From positions 62,001 to 126,000 of the forward strand of contig OZ252213.1 of the NCBI GenBank assembly GCA_965249045.1: a stretch of DNA of 64,000 bases. The letters run 5' to 3'. A program made the position numbers and the translations under genes. This DNA comes from Nemesobacter sp965249045 (GTDB taxonomy: Bacteria; Desulfobacterota_D; UBA1144; Nemesobacterales; Nemesobacteraceae). Below the pieces are notes generated by a model that saw only the letters and a program-made list of their open reading frames with translations, was not told where the DNA came from and ran no database searches. Positions within the stretch are counted from its first letter, which is position 1. Each line of letters begins with the position of its first letter. Shown piece after piece: positions 48,656 through 57,307 of this stretch.

Positions 48656-49648
48656 CTACTCCGCACCTATAAGAGCCCTGAGTTCAGAGACTTTCTTAGC
48701 GGTCAGGGGAAGATAGCCGTCCTTTATTACCATTTCCTGTCCCTCCTGGCTCAGAACGTATTTCAGGAACTCAAGGCGGAGCGGATCAAGCGCTTCGTTC
48801 GGCTTTTTGTTCACGTAGAGGTATAGGTGCCTTCCGAGCGGATACTTCTTGCCGACAACATTCTCGAGACTTGGTCCGAAACAGCCCTTCTCGACGGTCT
48901 TTGTAAGCTCGATCGCCCTTACTCCGGAAGTTTTGTACCCGATGCCGCTGTAGCCGATTCCCTGGAGGTCCTCGGTAACTCCCTGTACGACGGCGGAGGA
49001 TCCCGGCTGCTCCTTGACGGTATCTTTGTAGTCGCCCTTGCAAAGCGCCTTCTTTTTGAAGTAACCGTAGGTCCCCGAAGCCGAGTTTCGCCCATAGACG
49101 CTTATCGGCTTCCCGGCCCAATCGCCGCCGAGCCCCGCCGCTCCCCAGATAGAGATATCGGAACCGCCGCCGCATTTTCTGTTCCTTGAGAAAATAGCGT
49201 CTATCTGCTTTATCGAAAGACACCCGATCGGATTATCCTTGTTAACGTAAACCGCGAGCGCGTCAATTGAAGTTGGAATCGCGGTCGGCTTGTAGCCGGC
49301 TTTCTTTTCGAAGGCGTCGACCTCTTTTGATTTCATCATTCTTGACATGGGTCCGAACTGCGAAGTCCCCGCTATGAGAGCCGGAGGAGCGGTGCTCGAA
49401 CCCTTGCCCTCTATCTGGCATTTAACGTTGGGATAGAACTTGGCGAATCCCTCGCACCAGAACGTCATAAGGTTGTTCATGGTGTCGGAACCCACGCTGT
49501 CTATGTTCCCCGAAACACCCGTCACCTTCGTGTAGGAAGGTATGGCCGGGTCAACCTTAACTGTCTGGGCTTCTGTGACCGGGCCGAGGGCGAGCGCGCA
49601 AACGACCACCGCAAGCGCAAGACACGACTTAACACTCAAATTCTTCAT
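48656..49648 (-). CDS. pstS: Phosphate-binding periplasmic protein
   Basis: 330 residues from ATG at 49648, which has AGGAGG 10 nt upstream and begins the signal peptide KSCLALAVVVCALALGPVTEA. Phosphate-ligand segments are SVGSDTMNNLMTFWCEGFAK, GKGSSTAPPALIAGTSQFGPMSR, and YGRNSASGTYGYFKK. The frame is open 14 codons further upstream but without signal character. It is first in the pstSCAB-phoU operon, separated from pstC by 137 nt, and preceded by a triple Pho-box-like repeat. Confidence 0.95.
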   Translation of the reverse strand: MKNLSVKSCLALAVVVCALALGPVTEAQTVKVDPAIPSYTKVTGVSGNIDSVGSDTMNNLMTFWCEGFAKFYPNVKCQIEGKGSSTAPPALIAGTSQFGPMSRMMKSKEVDAFEKKAGYKPTAIPTSIDALAVYVNKDNPIGCLSIKQIDAIFSRNRKCGGGSDISIWGAAGLGGDWAGKPISVYGRNSASGTYGYFKKKALCKGDYKDTVKEQPGSSAVVQGVTEDLQGIGYSGIGYKTSGVRAIELTKTVEKGCFGPSLENVVGKKYPLGRHLYLYVNKKPNEALDPLRLEFLKYVLSQEGQEMVIKDGYLPLTAKKVSELRALIGAE

Positions 49649-49715
49649 TACGGGAATCCTCCTTAAGATAGTGAAGAACAAACCAAACAAGTTGGGATAA
49701 TTAAAACCCGGAAAG

Positions 49716-49742
49716 GTTAAGTGGGTGTTAAGAAGCGGTTAA
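49716..49742 (-). promoter_or_regulatory. Triple 11-bp-spaced TTAAC repeat: Pho box before pstS
   Basis: On the minus strand TTAAC occurs at 49742-49738, 49731-49727 and 49720-49716, exactly 11 bp apart. Two units extend to CTTAAC and the last to CTTAACCT. A TAATTA-type -10 lies just downstream. The pattern resembles the cyanobacterial Pho box (tandem CTTAACCT every 11 bp) rather than the enterobacterial CTGTCAT box. Confidence 0.75.
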
Positions 49743-49810
49743 AAGGAAGTAAACAAAAGGGACGGACGAAAACCGGGTAACCGAAGGGAGAAAAGAGCCG
49801 CCTTACAGCG

Positions 49811-50647
49811 CTAGCGTCCGGTCTCCTTGGCAATTATAATGCGGTTGTTGGGGGCCTTCTGGCTGTTTTCGTAATATTCCATGGCTTCGGGCATCCACTT
49901 GCGGAGGTTTTTTATCCTGGTCCTGTATCCGGGATGTGTAGAGAGAAACTCGGGCGGAGCGCCCCGGCCCGCGGCACCCATCCTCTCCCAGAACGCAACC
50001 GCCTCGCGCGGGTCATAGCCCGCCTTTGCCATGTATATGAGGCCTATCCTGTCGGCTTCTCCCTCCTGCTTTCTTGAAAACGGCAAGGCGACCACAAGAG
50101 CGGTTCCCACTCCGTAGGCCGCAAGAACCCTGCCCGTGGTTTTTTTGTCCTTTTTCTTCATGGCCGACGCGAGTGCAGCCGAGCCCATCTGGAGCAAAAT
50201 CCCTAGACTCATCCTCTCCCCGCCGTGGCGCGCCGTGGCGTGTGCGACCTCGTGGGCCATCACGGTCGCGAGTCCCACGTCGGTTTTAGCGACGGGCATC
50301 ATCCCGGTGTAGACCCCTATTTTCCCCCCGGGAAGCGCGAAGGCGTTTACCTGCTTGTCGTTATCGAAAACGGTGTACTGCCACCTGAGATTAGGGGTGT
50401 GGGAAACCGCGGCTATGCGCCGCCCGACTCTTGTGACAGCTCGGGCGTAGTGCCTGTTTGGCGAGATCTTCTCGGTCTCAAGCATGTTCAGGTACGCGCT
50501 TGCGCCGAGTTGCATTTCAAAGGCTTGGGGGAGGATTATAAACTGCGTTCTGTTGGTGATCGGCGCCTTGGCGCACGCGACCAGAACAAGAGCGAGAAGC
50601 AGCAAGCCCGCGGGAAAAAGACTTTTCCTTTTAAATATCGACCTCAA
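49811..50647 (-). CDS. M48-family periplasmic metalloprotease, lipoprotein
   Basis: 278 residues. Lipoprotein signal ...LLLLALVLVACAKAP with Cys at about residue 26. The zinc site HExxH is in TVMAHEVAHATARHGGERMS, with the third ligand Glu in RKQEGEADRIGLIYMAKAGYDP. It resembles the outer-membrane-associated BepA/LoiP/Oma1-like group involved in envelope protein quality control. It follows the pst operon on the same strand but upstream of pstS's promoter. Confidence 0.9.
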   Translation of the reverse strand: MRSIFKRKSLFPAGLLLLALVLVACAKAPITNRTQFIILPQAFEMQLGASAYLNMLETEKISPNRHYARAVTRVGRRIAAVSHTPNLRWQYTVFDNDKQVNAFALPGGKIGVYTGMMPVAKTDVGLATVMAHEVAHATARHGGERMSLGILLQMGSAALASAMKKKDKKTTGRVLAAYGVGTALVVALPFSRKQEGEADRIGLIYMAKAGYDPREAVAFWERMGAAGRGAPPEFLSTHPGYRTRIKNLRKWMPEAMEYYENSQKAPNNRIIIAKETGR

Positions 50648-50726
50648 TTTCCGTTAATTTCCCGGGCCCGCAAGCAGGCGGGCCCAAGGTTAAGCAAAAC
50701 AGCCTGACTTTCTATTCTGAACGGAC

Positions 50727-51896
50727 TCAGGAAAGATCAGCTTCCCTCATCCTTTTCATGCCCTCGTCTATGTCCTCATCCGCGCACGCGTAGGTAACCC
50801 TGACGTAACCCTCTCCCTGGCTTCCGAAGGCAGTACCAGCGACGACGGCAACCGCCGCGCGCTCAACAAGCCTGTCGGTGAACTGCTGGGAGGTGAGTCC
50901 CGTGCCGGATATGTCGGCAAACGCGTAGAAAGCCCCGTCGGGGGTATCGCACGTTATACCGGGAACGCTGTTAAGTCCGGCGACCATGCGGTCCCTTTTC
51001 TGCTCAAGCAGAACGAGCTTGTTATCGACCCAGCCCTGCGGTCCCGTGAGAGCGGCATGCGCCGCTTTCTGTATGAACGCCGCAACGTTCGTGATCGAGT
51101 CCTGAAGGAATATCGAGAGCTTGTCGATAACGGGCTTCGGAGCCACGGTCCAGCCTATTCTCCACCCCGTCATAGCCCATGTCTTTGAGAACGTGTCTAT
51201 GCAGATCACCCTGTCGCGTATGCTCTCTATCGAGGATATGGAGACATGGGGCTTTCCGAAGGTGACCTGGGAGAATATCTCGTCCGATATGATCATCACA
51301 TGGGGATGGCGCTCAAGCATGTCGGCTATCTCATGGGGGTTTTCCACCAGGTGACCGTTCGGTCTCTGGGGGGTGTTTATGATCACAAGCTTGGTCTTGG
51401 GGGTGATAAGTTCTTCAAGCTTCTCAACATCGAACTGCCAGTCGGGCTTCGTTAACGGAGTGTGCTTTACCACGGCGTTTGCGTACTTGGCCCATACCTC
51501 GTCAGGGGGATATCCCGGGTTCGGGAATACCACCTCGTCCCCGTCCTCAAGAAAGGTAAGGAGGTTCATCGTAAGGGAGTGCTTAGCTCCCGCCGTCACT
51601 ATGACCTCATCGGGCTCGGTGGGTCTTCCCCGCTCAAGCATCTTCTCCGCAATGGCTTCCCTGAGCTCCGGAAGTCCCGGCCCGGGATCGTACCTTACGT
51701 AACCGTCTCTAAGCGCCTGCTCCGTAGCGTCAAGAATATGCTCCGGCGTATCGAAATCGGGTCCCTGATAATCACCTTTTTCAAAGTGAATGATCTTCTG
51801 TCCCGTCTTTCTCTCAATCTCCCTGGCGACCCTCATGCTGTCCCACTGTTTCGGCGGAACAAAGTGGTTGGTCCGCGAACTGTATCCATACGACAT
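50727..51896 (-). CDS. Class I/II pyridoxal-phosphate aminotransferase
   Basis: 389 residues, AspC/AlaA-like fold type I. TAGAKHSLTMNLLTFLEDGDEVVFPNPGYP, INTPQRPNGHLVE and the PLP-Lys segment DTFSKTWAMTGWRIGW are visible, with C-terminal VRVTYACADEDIDEGM. In place of the common NPxNPTG motif it has NTPQRPNGH, a slight deviation. Amino-acid substrate not determinable. A strong AAGGAGG lies before the ATG; the TetR regulator gene is 37 nt upstream on the same strand. Confidence 0.88.
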   Translation of the reverse strand: MSYGYSSRTNHFVPPKQWDSMRVAREIERKTGQKIIHFEKGDYQGPDFDTPEHILDATEQALRDGYVRYDPGPGLPELREAIAEKMLERGRPTEPDEVIVTAGAKHSLTMNLLTFLEDGDEVVFPNPGYPPDEVWAKYANAVVKHTPLTKPDWQFDVEKLEELITPKTKLVIINTPQRPNGHLVENPHEIADMLERHPHVMIISDEIFSQVTFGKPHVSISSIESIRDRVICIDTFSKTWAMTGWRIGWTVAPKPVIDKLSIFLQDSITNVAAFIQKAAHAALTGPQGWVDNKLVLLEQKRDRMVAGLNSVPGITCDTPDGAFYAFADISGTGLTSQQFTDRLVERAAVAVVAGTAFGSQGEGYVRVTYACADEDIDEGMKRMREADLS

Positions 51897-51932
51897 AACT
51901 TACGTCCTCCTTAAGTACGTTTCGAAAAAACT

Positions 51933-52562
51933 TTAAGATTCCTTGTTTACAAGCAGCCCCGAAGCAAGCTGGGAGAAAACCGCGTCGGCCACCCTCCCCG
52001 GGTCCATCGAGAAATCGTGGTGAACCATCACCGCCCCCACTGCTCCGTAGAGCATAAGGGCGCGGAGCTTGGGATTCTGATCCACGAAGCTTCCTTCGTC
52101 TATGCCTTTTTTCATTATCTTTTCGTAAAGCCTGAGCCGTTCCATCCTCCATTTTTCCGTTAACTCGAAGTGCTCCTTTAGAAGATGGGTCTCATCACGG
52201 CTGAGTATTCGCAGAACCTTCCGGTTCTCCCTGTAGAAAGTGAATATTGTGGTGAGCAGCTTTTTAAGCTTGGCGGGGGCGGGATCGCGGTTTTCTATTT
52301 CCTTATGCAGAAGCGCTTCTATGGCTTCGAAGCTTTCCTTCAGGATTTCGAGGTAGAGGTTTTCCTTCGAGGAGAAATAGTTGTATATGGTGCCCTTGGA
52401 TACGCCCATCTCCTCGGCTATCTCTTCCATAGTGACGTCGTGATAGCTTTTTTCCGAGAAAAGATCTGTCGCGGTTCTAAGTATCTCGTCGCGCCTTCTG
52501 AATTTCCGGGACGCCTGCGCGCTTGGCGCGCTTCTCTGTGGAACGCTGCTAGCTTGAACCAT
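51933..52562 (-). CDS. TetR/AcrR-family transcriptional regulator
   Basis: 209 residues from ATG at 52562. DNA-binding domain: RDEILRTATDLFSEKSYHDVTMEEIAEEMGVSKGTIYNYFSSKENLYLEIL, a textbook TetR helix-turn-helix. The variable ligand domain has no assignable inducer. The first codons sit 13 bp from a near-perfect palindrome (52575-52594), so autorepression and control of the downstream aminotransferase are likely. Confidence 0.92.
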   Translation of the reverse strand: MVQASSVPQRSAPSAQASRKFRRRDEILRTATDLFSEKSYHDVTMEEIAEEMGVSKGTIYNYFSSKENLYLEILKESFEAIEALLHKEIENRDPAPAKLKKLLTTIFTFYRENRKVLRILSRDETHLLKEHFELTEKWRMERLRLYEKIMKKGIDEGSFVDQNPKLRALMLYGAVGAVMVHHDFSMDPGRVADAVFSQLASGLLVNKES

Positions 52563-52574
52563 AGTCCTCACCCA

Positions 52575-52594
52575 CTGACTGACTCGTCAGTCAG
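52575..52594. promoter_or_regulatory. TetR-type palindromic operator
   Basis: CTGACTGAC-TC-GTCAGTCAG: 9-bp perfect arms with a 2-bp centre, 13 bp upstream of the TetR ATG. TGACTGAC/GTCAGTCA palindromes are common operators of this family. Confidence 0.8.
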
Positions 52595-52684
52595 ATTAAC
52601 AATTTCCAAAAAACTTGTCAAGCAGAAATTTCTAGAATGCGTCAAGGGTGCTTGCGGAGTTTCCCTCGGGGAAGCGATTTGCCG

Positions 52685-53335
52685 TCAGGACCACCCATCT
52701 GGACGGGTAAAACCGTATATCCCGCGCATCTGCTCTCGAAACTCGTTTTGACCCCCGTGGGCCGGATGGCGAACCCGGAAAACCTCCCCCTCTCCCCGCA
52801 GACGCTCCAAGCTTGAAGCCGCATCGTTTCCTATGGCAACCAGTCTTTTGGGCTTAAGAAGACAGATGAGTTTATAAAGTATCTTCTCTCCCGCCCGTCT
52901 TTCGCGGGTGTTGTGCCTGCGGTTTGTAAACGGCTCTTTGGGCTTATGCGGATGAAGCGGGAAAACGTTCCAAAGAAAGACCGAAGCGGTAATACGGTCA
53001 AGAACATCCCATACGACGGTGGCGGTACCCTCCCTAATTACGTCTTTTGTCGGCTTTGCAATCGAGACGCCCCAGCGCTCCGCGTGCTTATCCAAGTGAA
53101 CATCATCGGTCAGTGCAAGCCCCGTTCGCCTACCACCCCGATACCCGAAGTCGCGCCCGACCCAGAGAGAATCGACCTCCGATTCTGTGGCCGCAAGCAG
53201 TATTTTAAGCAGCGAGTCACGGCGTATCCGCGCAGCGCCCTTGCGATCACATGTCGAGCAGCGGTCAGAATAGGGATTAAAAGCGTCCTCGAAATCAAGA
53301 CTCTCAAGTGTTTTTACGAACCGAGACGGCGTCAT
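52685..53335 (-). CDS. Uracil-DNA-glycosylase-superfamily protein
   Basis: 216 residues from ATG at 53335, chosen because AGGAGGG lies 3-4 nt before it; the frame is open a further 57 codons upstream. WVGRDFGYRGGRRTGLALTDD matches the G-x-(A/D)-PG-Y-x-G family loop, NVFPLHPH follows, and RVRHPAHGGQNEFREQM resembles motif 2 (HPS/HPA). Two Cys (CSTCDRKG) near the N-terminus are less usual. Probable base-excision repair enzyme; the subfamily and substrate are not assigned. Confidence 0.78.
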   Translation of the reverse strand: MTPSRFVKTLESLDFEDAFNPYSDRCSTCDRKGAARIRRDSLLKILLAATESEVDSLWVGRDFGYRGGRRTGLALTDDVHLDKHAERWGVSIAKPTKDVIREGTATVVWDVLDRITASVFLWNVFPLHPHKPKEPFTNRRHNTRERRAGEKILYKLICLLKPKRLVAIGNDAASSLERLRGEGEVFRVRHPAHGGQNEFREQMRGIYGFTRPDGWS

Positions 53336-53475
53336 AATCCCTCCTGTGCTCCCGGTATCACGCTTTGAAGAACTTCTTTCGATAAATTCAGGATAATACA
53401 TGATGACTGAGGAAAAGCCGTCGAGTTTCCGGGGACTTCTTCTGTCGAGCAGCTTTAAATCGGCTATAAAAAAGT

Positions 53476-53490
53476 TATAATTATCTTTGA
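53476..53490 (+). promoter_or_regulatory. -10 element giving a leaderless transcript
   Basis: TATAAT at 53476-53481, with TTTAAA 16 bp upstream as a weak -35. The ATG of the DUF2442 gene starts 8 nt after the hexamer, at the expected transcription start. Confidence 0.5.
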
Positions 53491-53774
53491 TGACTAAGCC
53501 AACCAAAGTAGAACCGCGAGACGGATACCGTATCTGGCTCTGTTATTCTGACGGCACCGCCGGAGAAATTGATCTGTCTTACTTGGCAGGACGTGGCATA
53601 TTCAAAATCTGGAATGATTCTGGCTGTTTTGAGACGGTGCGCATAACCCCATACGGAGCAATAGCTTGGGGGAAAGATGTTGAACTTTGCCCAGACGCCC
53701 TCTATATGCGCCTGACCGGAAAGTCCTTCGCGAAAACGATGTCGGACGCAGACACCCCTTTTGTAAATGCCTGA
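53490..53774 (+). CDS. DUF2442 domain protein
   Basis: 94 residues from ATG at 53490. RIWLCYSDGTAGEIDLSYLAGRGIFKIWNDSGCFETVRITPYGAIAWGKDVELCPDALY has the DUF2442 pattern (W(L/V)xFxDGxxGxIDLSxLxxxG...ITxxGaIxWpxxxDlxPDxLY). These small proteins commonly pair with DUF4160 partners and behave like toxin-antitoxin modules; function is unproven. It overlaps the next gene by 8 nt. Confidence 0.85.
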   Translation: MTKPTKVEPRDGYRIWLCYSDGTAGEIDLSYLAGRGIFKIWNDSGCFETVRITPYGAIAWGKDVELCPDALYMRLTGKSFAKTMSDADTPFVNA

Positions 53775-54027
53775 ACTCTGCCGTTTCTACGGAATCATCA
53801 TACGCATGTATTTTAATGACCATGCGCCGCCTCACTTCCACGCATTTTACGGCGAATACCAAGTGCTGATGGACATAGAAACCTTAGCCATATTGCGCGG
53901 ACATCTCCCTCCGCGCGCACAGGGTCTGGTCGCCGAATGGGCATCTCTTCGACAGGTGGAACTGCGGGAAGCGTGGGACCGGGCGAAACGACTGGAACCA
54001 CCCGGCACCATAGCTTCTTTGGAATAG
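53767..54027 (+). CDS. DUF4160 domain protein
   Basis: 86 residues. MPELCRFYGIIIRMYFNDHAPPHFHAFYGEYQVLMDI carries the family's signature HxPPHFHAxYG. The C-terminus AEWASLRQVELREAWDRAKRLEP is also typical. Overlap with DUF2442 shows co-translation. The conserved His cluster might bind metal or form an active site, but no activity is known. Confidence 0.87.
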   Translation: MPELCRFYGIIIRMYFNDHAPPHFHAFYGEYQVLMDIETLAILRGHLPPRAQGLVAEWASLRQVELREAWDRAKRLEPPGTIASLE

Positions 54028-54227
54028 CCCCTAAGCGTTGGGAGACCGCGACACTTTGGTAATCAACTTAATCCCTTTATGCAGGACGATATTGCGGTAC
54101 TCAAGCATGGTTCTTCCGGAAGAACCGTATATCTTCCGGTCCGAGGACGGCGCTCGCCGGCTAAAGAACCTCGCTGGCAATGAAAAATCTTTAAATTCAC
54201 GAAAATTCCCTTACCATATATCTTCAG

Positions 54228-55652
54228 ATGAGAAAAATAATACTGGGAATTCTAGCACTCGGGGTGATTTTCGCGGCGGGGATTTTCCTCTCGGAGAACA
54301 TATCGAGGTTCGACGCCACAAGACCCACTCCCAAGACCCCGGCGCTTGAGCCGCTTGCGGAGCGGCTTTCAAGAGCAACTATCCAGGTCTTCGTTCCCAT
54401 AGCTGCCGTAGGGGAAGCGCTTGAGCGCAGAACGCCGAAACAGGAGTCGGGCTTAAAGAAAAACGCTCTCGGAGAACGGTTCGCTCAAAGCGAGCTCAGC
54501 TGGAATCTTGTGCGCTCTGACCTTCAGGTATCGGGCCACAGCGGAGCGCTAAGCGTGGCGACCGAACTAAGCGGGGAGGCCAGGGCGGAGGGAACTTTTC
54601 AACTGGCAAGGAAAGTCGGCTTCAGCACAAGCGGAGACATCCTGGCGAGCGCTTCCCTCACCTCAAGTCCGACACTCAAGGAGAACTGGCGCGTCTCCCC
54701 GAACCTCTCCGAAACAAAAATAGATATACAAAGGGCCGATATCCCGATAAAGCGCATCGGAGATCTTGACGTAAGGGAACATATACTCCCCGGAGTTGGG
54801 ATCACGGCCGATAAACTTCGCACGCAACTTAACCGAAGCGTGGCCCGAAGCGATTTCTTCAGGCAGGCGGCAAGAGAGGGCTGGAAGAGGCTTTGCGGCT
54901 CAACGCCGCTTGGAGAGGACTCGGGGCTCTGGCTTGAGACAAAGCCCATCGTCGCCCGCGCTGCGCAGATCCGCATCGACCGCGAAAATATCCGCGCCAC
55001 AATTGGAGTCGAACTAAAAACGCGCCTCCTAACCGAGCGGGCGCAGCCCAAATGCCCCTTCCCGAAAACCCTGCTAATAGAAAAGCCAAAGCCGGGAGGC
55101 TTCGAAATCGTTATGCCCGCCATAATCGATTACAAAACGCTTGAGCGGACGCTTGCCGAGGAGGTCGTCGGCAAGTCTCTGGGCGAAAACGTCTCCGTTG
55201 TGATAAAGGCGATCAGGGTTCACCCGTATGGAGAAGGGCTTCTGCTTGAAACCAAGGTGTCCGTGGAAGCGGACATCCTCTCCGGCACGGAAGCGAGAGG
55301 AACACTGTACGTGCTTGCCGAACCGAAACTAAACGCCAAGGCGCAGACCATAACGCTAGAAAACGTAAAGCTTGAAACCGATTCGCAAAACGTGCTTTTC
55401 TCAATGGCGGGAAAGGCCGCGGAACCCCTGCTCCTGGAAGCCGTCTCAAGGCGAATCCCCTTCGACCTGGGTCCGAAGCTTAAGGAGCTTAGGGACGGGG
55501 CCGAGAACGCGCTTTCGGCGCTTTCATCAGAGAACGTCTCGGTTACGGGCAAAGTGAGACGGGTCCGCATAACGCGCCTTGACGTGGGGCCCGAGCACCT
55601 GCGTTTAGTCCTCACGGCAGAAGGCAGGGCGACGGTGCGGGCGATTCCTTAG
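54228..55652 (+). CDS. DUF4403-like anchored protein
   Basis: 474 residues. The N-terminal hydrophobic segment IILGILALGVIFAAGIFL is a signal anchor. The body is rich in beta-strand and amphipathic helix: TIQVFVPIAAVGEALERRTPK, WNLVRSDLQVSGHSGALSVATEL, and a second half ISGTGT-like repeat SVEADILSGTEARGTLYVLAEP. It shares the layout of the DUF4403 family (possible TULIP-type lipid-binding fold). Assignment is by overall pattern; no catalytic motif is present. It probably sits in the periplasm. Confidence 0.6.
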   Translation: MRKIILGILALGVIFAAGIFLSENISRFDATRPTPKTPALEPLAERLSRATIQVFVPIAAVGEALERRTPKQESGLKKNALGERFAQSELSWNLVRSDLQVSGHSGALSVATELSGEARAEGTFQLARKVGFSTSGDILASASLTSSPTLKENWRVSPNLSETKIDIQRADIPIKRIGDLDVREHILPGVGITADKLRTQLNRSVARSDFFRQAAREGWKRLCGSTPLGEDSGLWLETKPIVARAAQIRIDRENIRATIGVELKTRLLTERAQPKCPFPKTLLIEKPKPGGFEIVMPAIIDYKTLERTLAEEVVGKSLGENVSVVIKAIRVHPYGEGLLLETKVSVEADILSGTEARGTLYVLAEPKLNAKAQTITLENVKLETDSQNVLFSMAGKAAEPLLLEAVSRRIPFDLGPKLKELRDGAENALSALSSENVSVTGKVRRVRITRLDVGPEHLRLVLTAEGRATVRAIP

Positions 55653-55658
55653 CCCGCT

Positions 55659-56099
55659 TTATTTGTGTGGATTTTTGAATCTGGATGCCCGGCGGAATAT
55701 CTTTGCCAGAGCTTTTCGTTCTTCCTGGTTAAGCTCAGATGCTATTTCAACCATGACTTCAGCCATCCGCTGTTTATGCCGGTCGCGGTCGGCAAGCATT
55801 CTGTCAAGATGAGCACGGTAAGCGGCGGCGTCAAATTCCTCCGCCTCAAGAACAGCGACTGCTTCTTGATGCAATTGCCGTTTCGCTTTCTTCCTTTCGG
55901 CACTGGGAAGCGCGGCCCCCAGTTTTTCCTTAAGCTCGGCGCGGCGGACCTCCGGAAGGGATGACCGGTCAAGTAACTCGATTATATGATCACCCCGTTT
56001 TATTTCATGGCGATTACAACCGCGCCCCGCGGTAAAACCGATTAGAACCACGTTTAAAACAACCGAAAGCAGTATGAATAATCTGACCGTCCTGCTCAT
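55659..56099 (-). CDS. Periplasmic heavy-metal sensor, CnrX/Spy-like
   Basis: 146 residues. N-terminal anchor LFILLSVVLNVVLIGFTAG, then an all-helical periplasmic part with LxxxxRxxL/Q patterns (LPEVRRAELKEKLGAALPSAERKKAKRQLHQEAVAVL...YRAHLDRMLADRDRHKQRMAEVMVEIASELNQEERKALAKIF). It overlaps the anti-sigma gene by 4 nt and lies in an operon with an ECF sigma factor, as in CnrYXH-type metal resistance control. Confidence 0.82.
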   Translation of the reverse strand: MSRTVRLFILLSVVLNVVLIGFTAGRGCNRHEIKRGDHIIELLDRSSLPEVRRAELKEKLGAALPSAERKKAKRQLHQEAVAVLEAEEFDAAAYRAHLDRMLADRDRHKQRMAEVMVEIASELNQEERKALAKIFRRASRFKNPHK

Positions 56100-56401
56100 A
56101 GCAAACCTTCTTCTCCATTTAACAGCTGTCTTATAATATCATCTGAAGCCGCCGGGGAATCCGTGGCGCCGTAGCTAATCGCGCCCGCCAAGAACCCGAT
56201 TACGAGAAACAAGGCGATGCAGAAAGCGGGAGCAGGCAACCGAAACTCCTCAAACACCCCGCATATCCATCTCCAGACACCCTGCTTCTGCGAAACGCGC
56301 GCCGCCGCGTCTATGATGCTCTGCGCCAGATCGCTACGGACGGCGGGGACATCATATGACCGCATCAATAGTTCCAGTTCTTTCTCTTTATCCTTATCCA
56401 T
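56096..56401 (-). CDS. Small single-pass anti-sigma factor
   Basis: 101 residues. Cytoplasmic N-half (LLMRSYDVPAVRSDLAQSIIDAAARV), one membrane helix (APAFCIALFLVIGFLAGAISYG), then a short periplasmic tail. No zinc motif. It lies 1 nt after the ECF sigma gene and overlaps the sensor gene, so it is the probable anti-sigma (CnrY-like), inferred from context. Confidence 0.7.
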   Translation of the reverse strand: MDKDKEKELELLMRSYDVPAVRSDLAQSIIDAAARVSQKQGVWRWICGVFEEFRLPAPAFCIALFLVIGFLAGAISYGATDSPAASDDIIRQLLNGEEGLL

Positions 56402-56402
56402 C

Positions 56403-56951
56403 TCACAGATACCGACTCATTTTTTGTTTCAATGCCGTTTTGGCCCTCATAAGCAGGGACCGAAATGCCGAGACGCTTATGTCCATGGCTCCCGCGGCAT
56501 CTCCATGACTCAAGTCCTCATAAAAGCAGAGGATCAAAGCGGTTCTCTGTCTTGGCGGCAGCATGACGATTTCCCTTGCCAGCAGGTCTTTTACCTCACC
56601 GCCCGCAACTTCTCTCTCCGGATTGAGGCTGTCATCCCGCATTTCGTATGACTCCGGGATCGTACCCGCGCCGCGCTTTTTCTTCCTGTCAAGACAGAGG
56701 TTCACCACCACCCTGTAAAACCAGGTGGTAAACCTTGCTCCCACTCGAGAGTCCCATATATCCGGGGTCTCCCATAGTTTTATAAATGCCGCCTGCACTA
56801 TATCCTCTGCTTCCTCGCGCCTGGCCGTGTAACGGTAGGCAAGACGGTAATATCTCTCGGTGTGCCTTCTTACAAGCGTGGCGAATGCCAGGCTGTCGCC
56901 CTCCTGTATCCGCCCCAACAGGCTTTCGTCATTCGGTGACTCAGAAGCCAT
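56403..56951 (-). CDS. ECF-type RNA polymerase sigma factor
   Basis: 182 residues. Region 2 FATLVRRHTERYYRLAYRYTARREEAEDIVQAAFIKLWETP...TWFYRVVVNLCLDRKKK, and region 4 LPPRQRTALILCFYEDLSHGDAAGAMDISVSAFRSLLMRAKTALKQKM. It is first of the sigma / anti-sigma / metal-sensor operon. Target promoters are not identified. Confidence 0.93.
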   Translation of the reverse strand: MASESPNDESLLGRIQEGDSLAFATLVRRHTERYYRLAYRYTARREEAEDIVQAAFIKLWETPDIWDSRVGARFTTWFYRVVVNLCLDRKKKRGAGTIPESYEMRDDSLNPEREVAGGEVKDLLAREIVMLPPRQRTALILCFYEDLSHGDAAGAMDISVSAFRSLLMRAKTALKQKMSRYL

Positions 56952-57007
56952 ACAGCCCCTCTTGATTTAACTGTGGCTAAAGAGCGCCACCGATTATCGC
57001 CGCCTGC

Positions 57008-57307
57008 TTACTTGCCGCCGCACTGCCCGGACTCTTTTTTGCGCTTTTCTTTCTTTGCGTTCCAATAGCTCTTTACTTCCTCCTTGGTGATCTTGCCGTT
57101 GCCGTCAGAGTCCATCTTGGCAAACTTTTTCTCCGCATGGGCCACAAACTCTGCCTTTGAGATGACACCGTCTGAATTTGCATCCTTTTTATCGAACATC
57201 TTGCAGTACCGCCCGGAGCAGTCTCCGCTCTTATCACAAGCTACGGCAAAAGTCGCTCCACCGACAAGCGCAAACGTCAAAACGGCGAATAGCAATATTT
57301 GTCTCAT
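57008..57307 (-). CDS. Secreted EF-hand protein
   Basis: 99 residues. Signal peptide LLFAVLTFALVGGATFAVA. Two calcium loops: DANSDGVISKAEF and DSDGNGKITKEEV, with standard spacing. Cys residues in CDKSGDCSGRYC and a Lys-rich tail with QCGGK. It lies 56 nt upstream of the sigma gene on the same strand and so may belong to the same metal-response transcript. Confidence 0.88.
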   Translation of the reverse strand: MRQILLFAVLTFALVGGATFAVACDKSGDCSGRYCKMFDKKDANSDGVISKAEFVAHAEKKFAKMDSDGNGKITKEEVKSYWNAKKEKRKKESGQCGGK

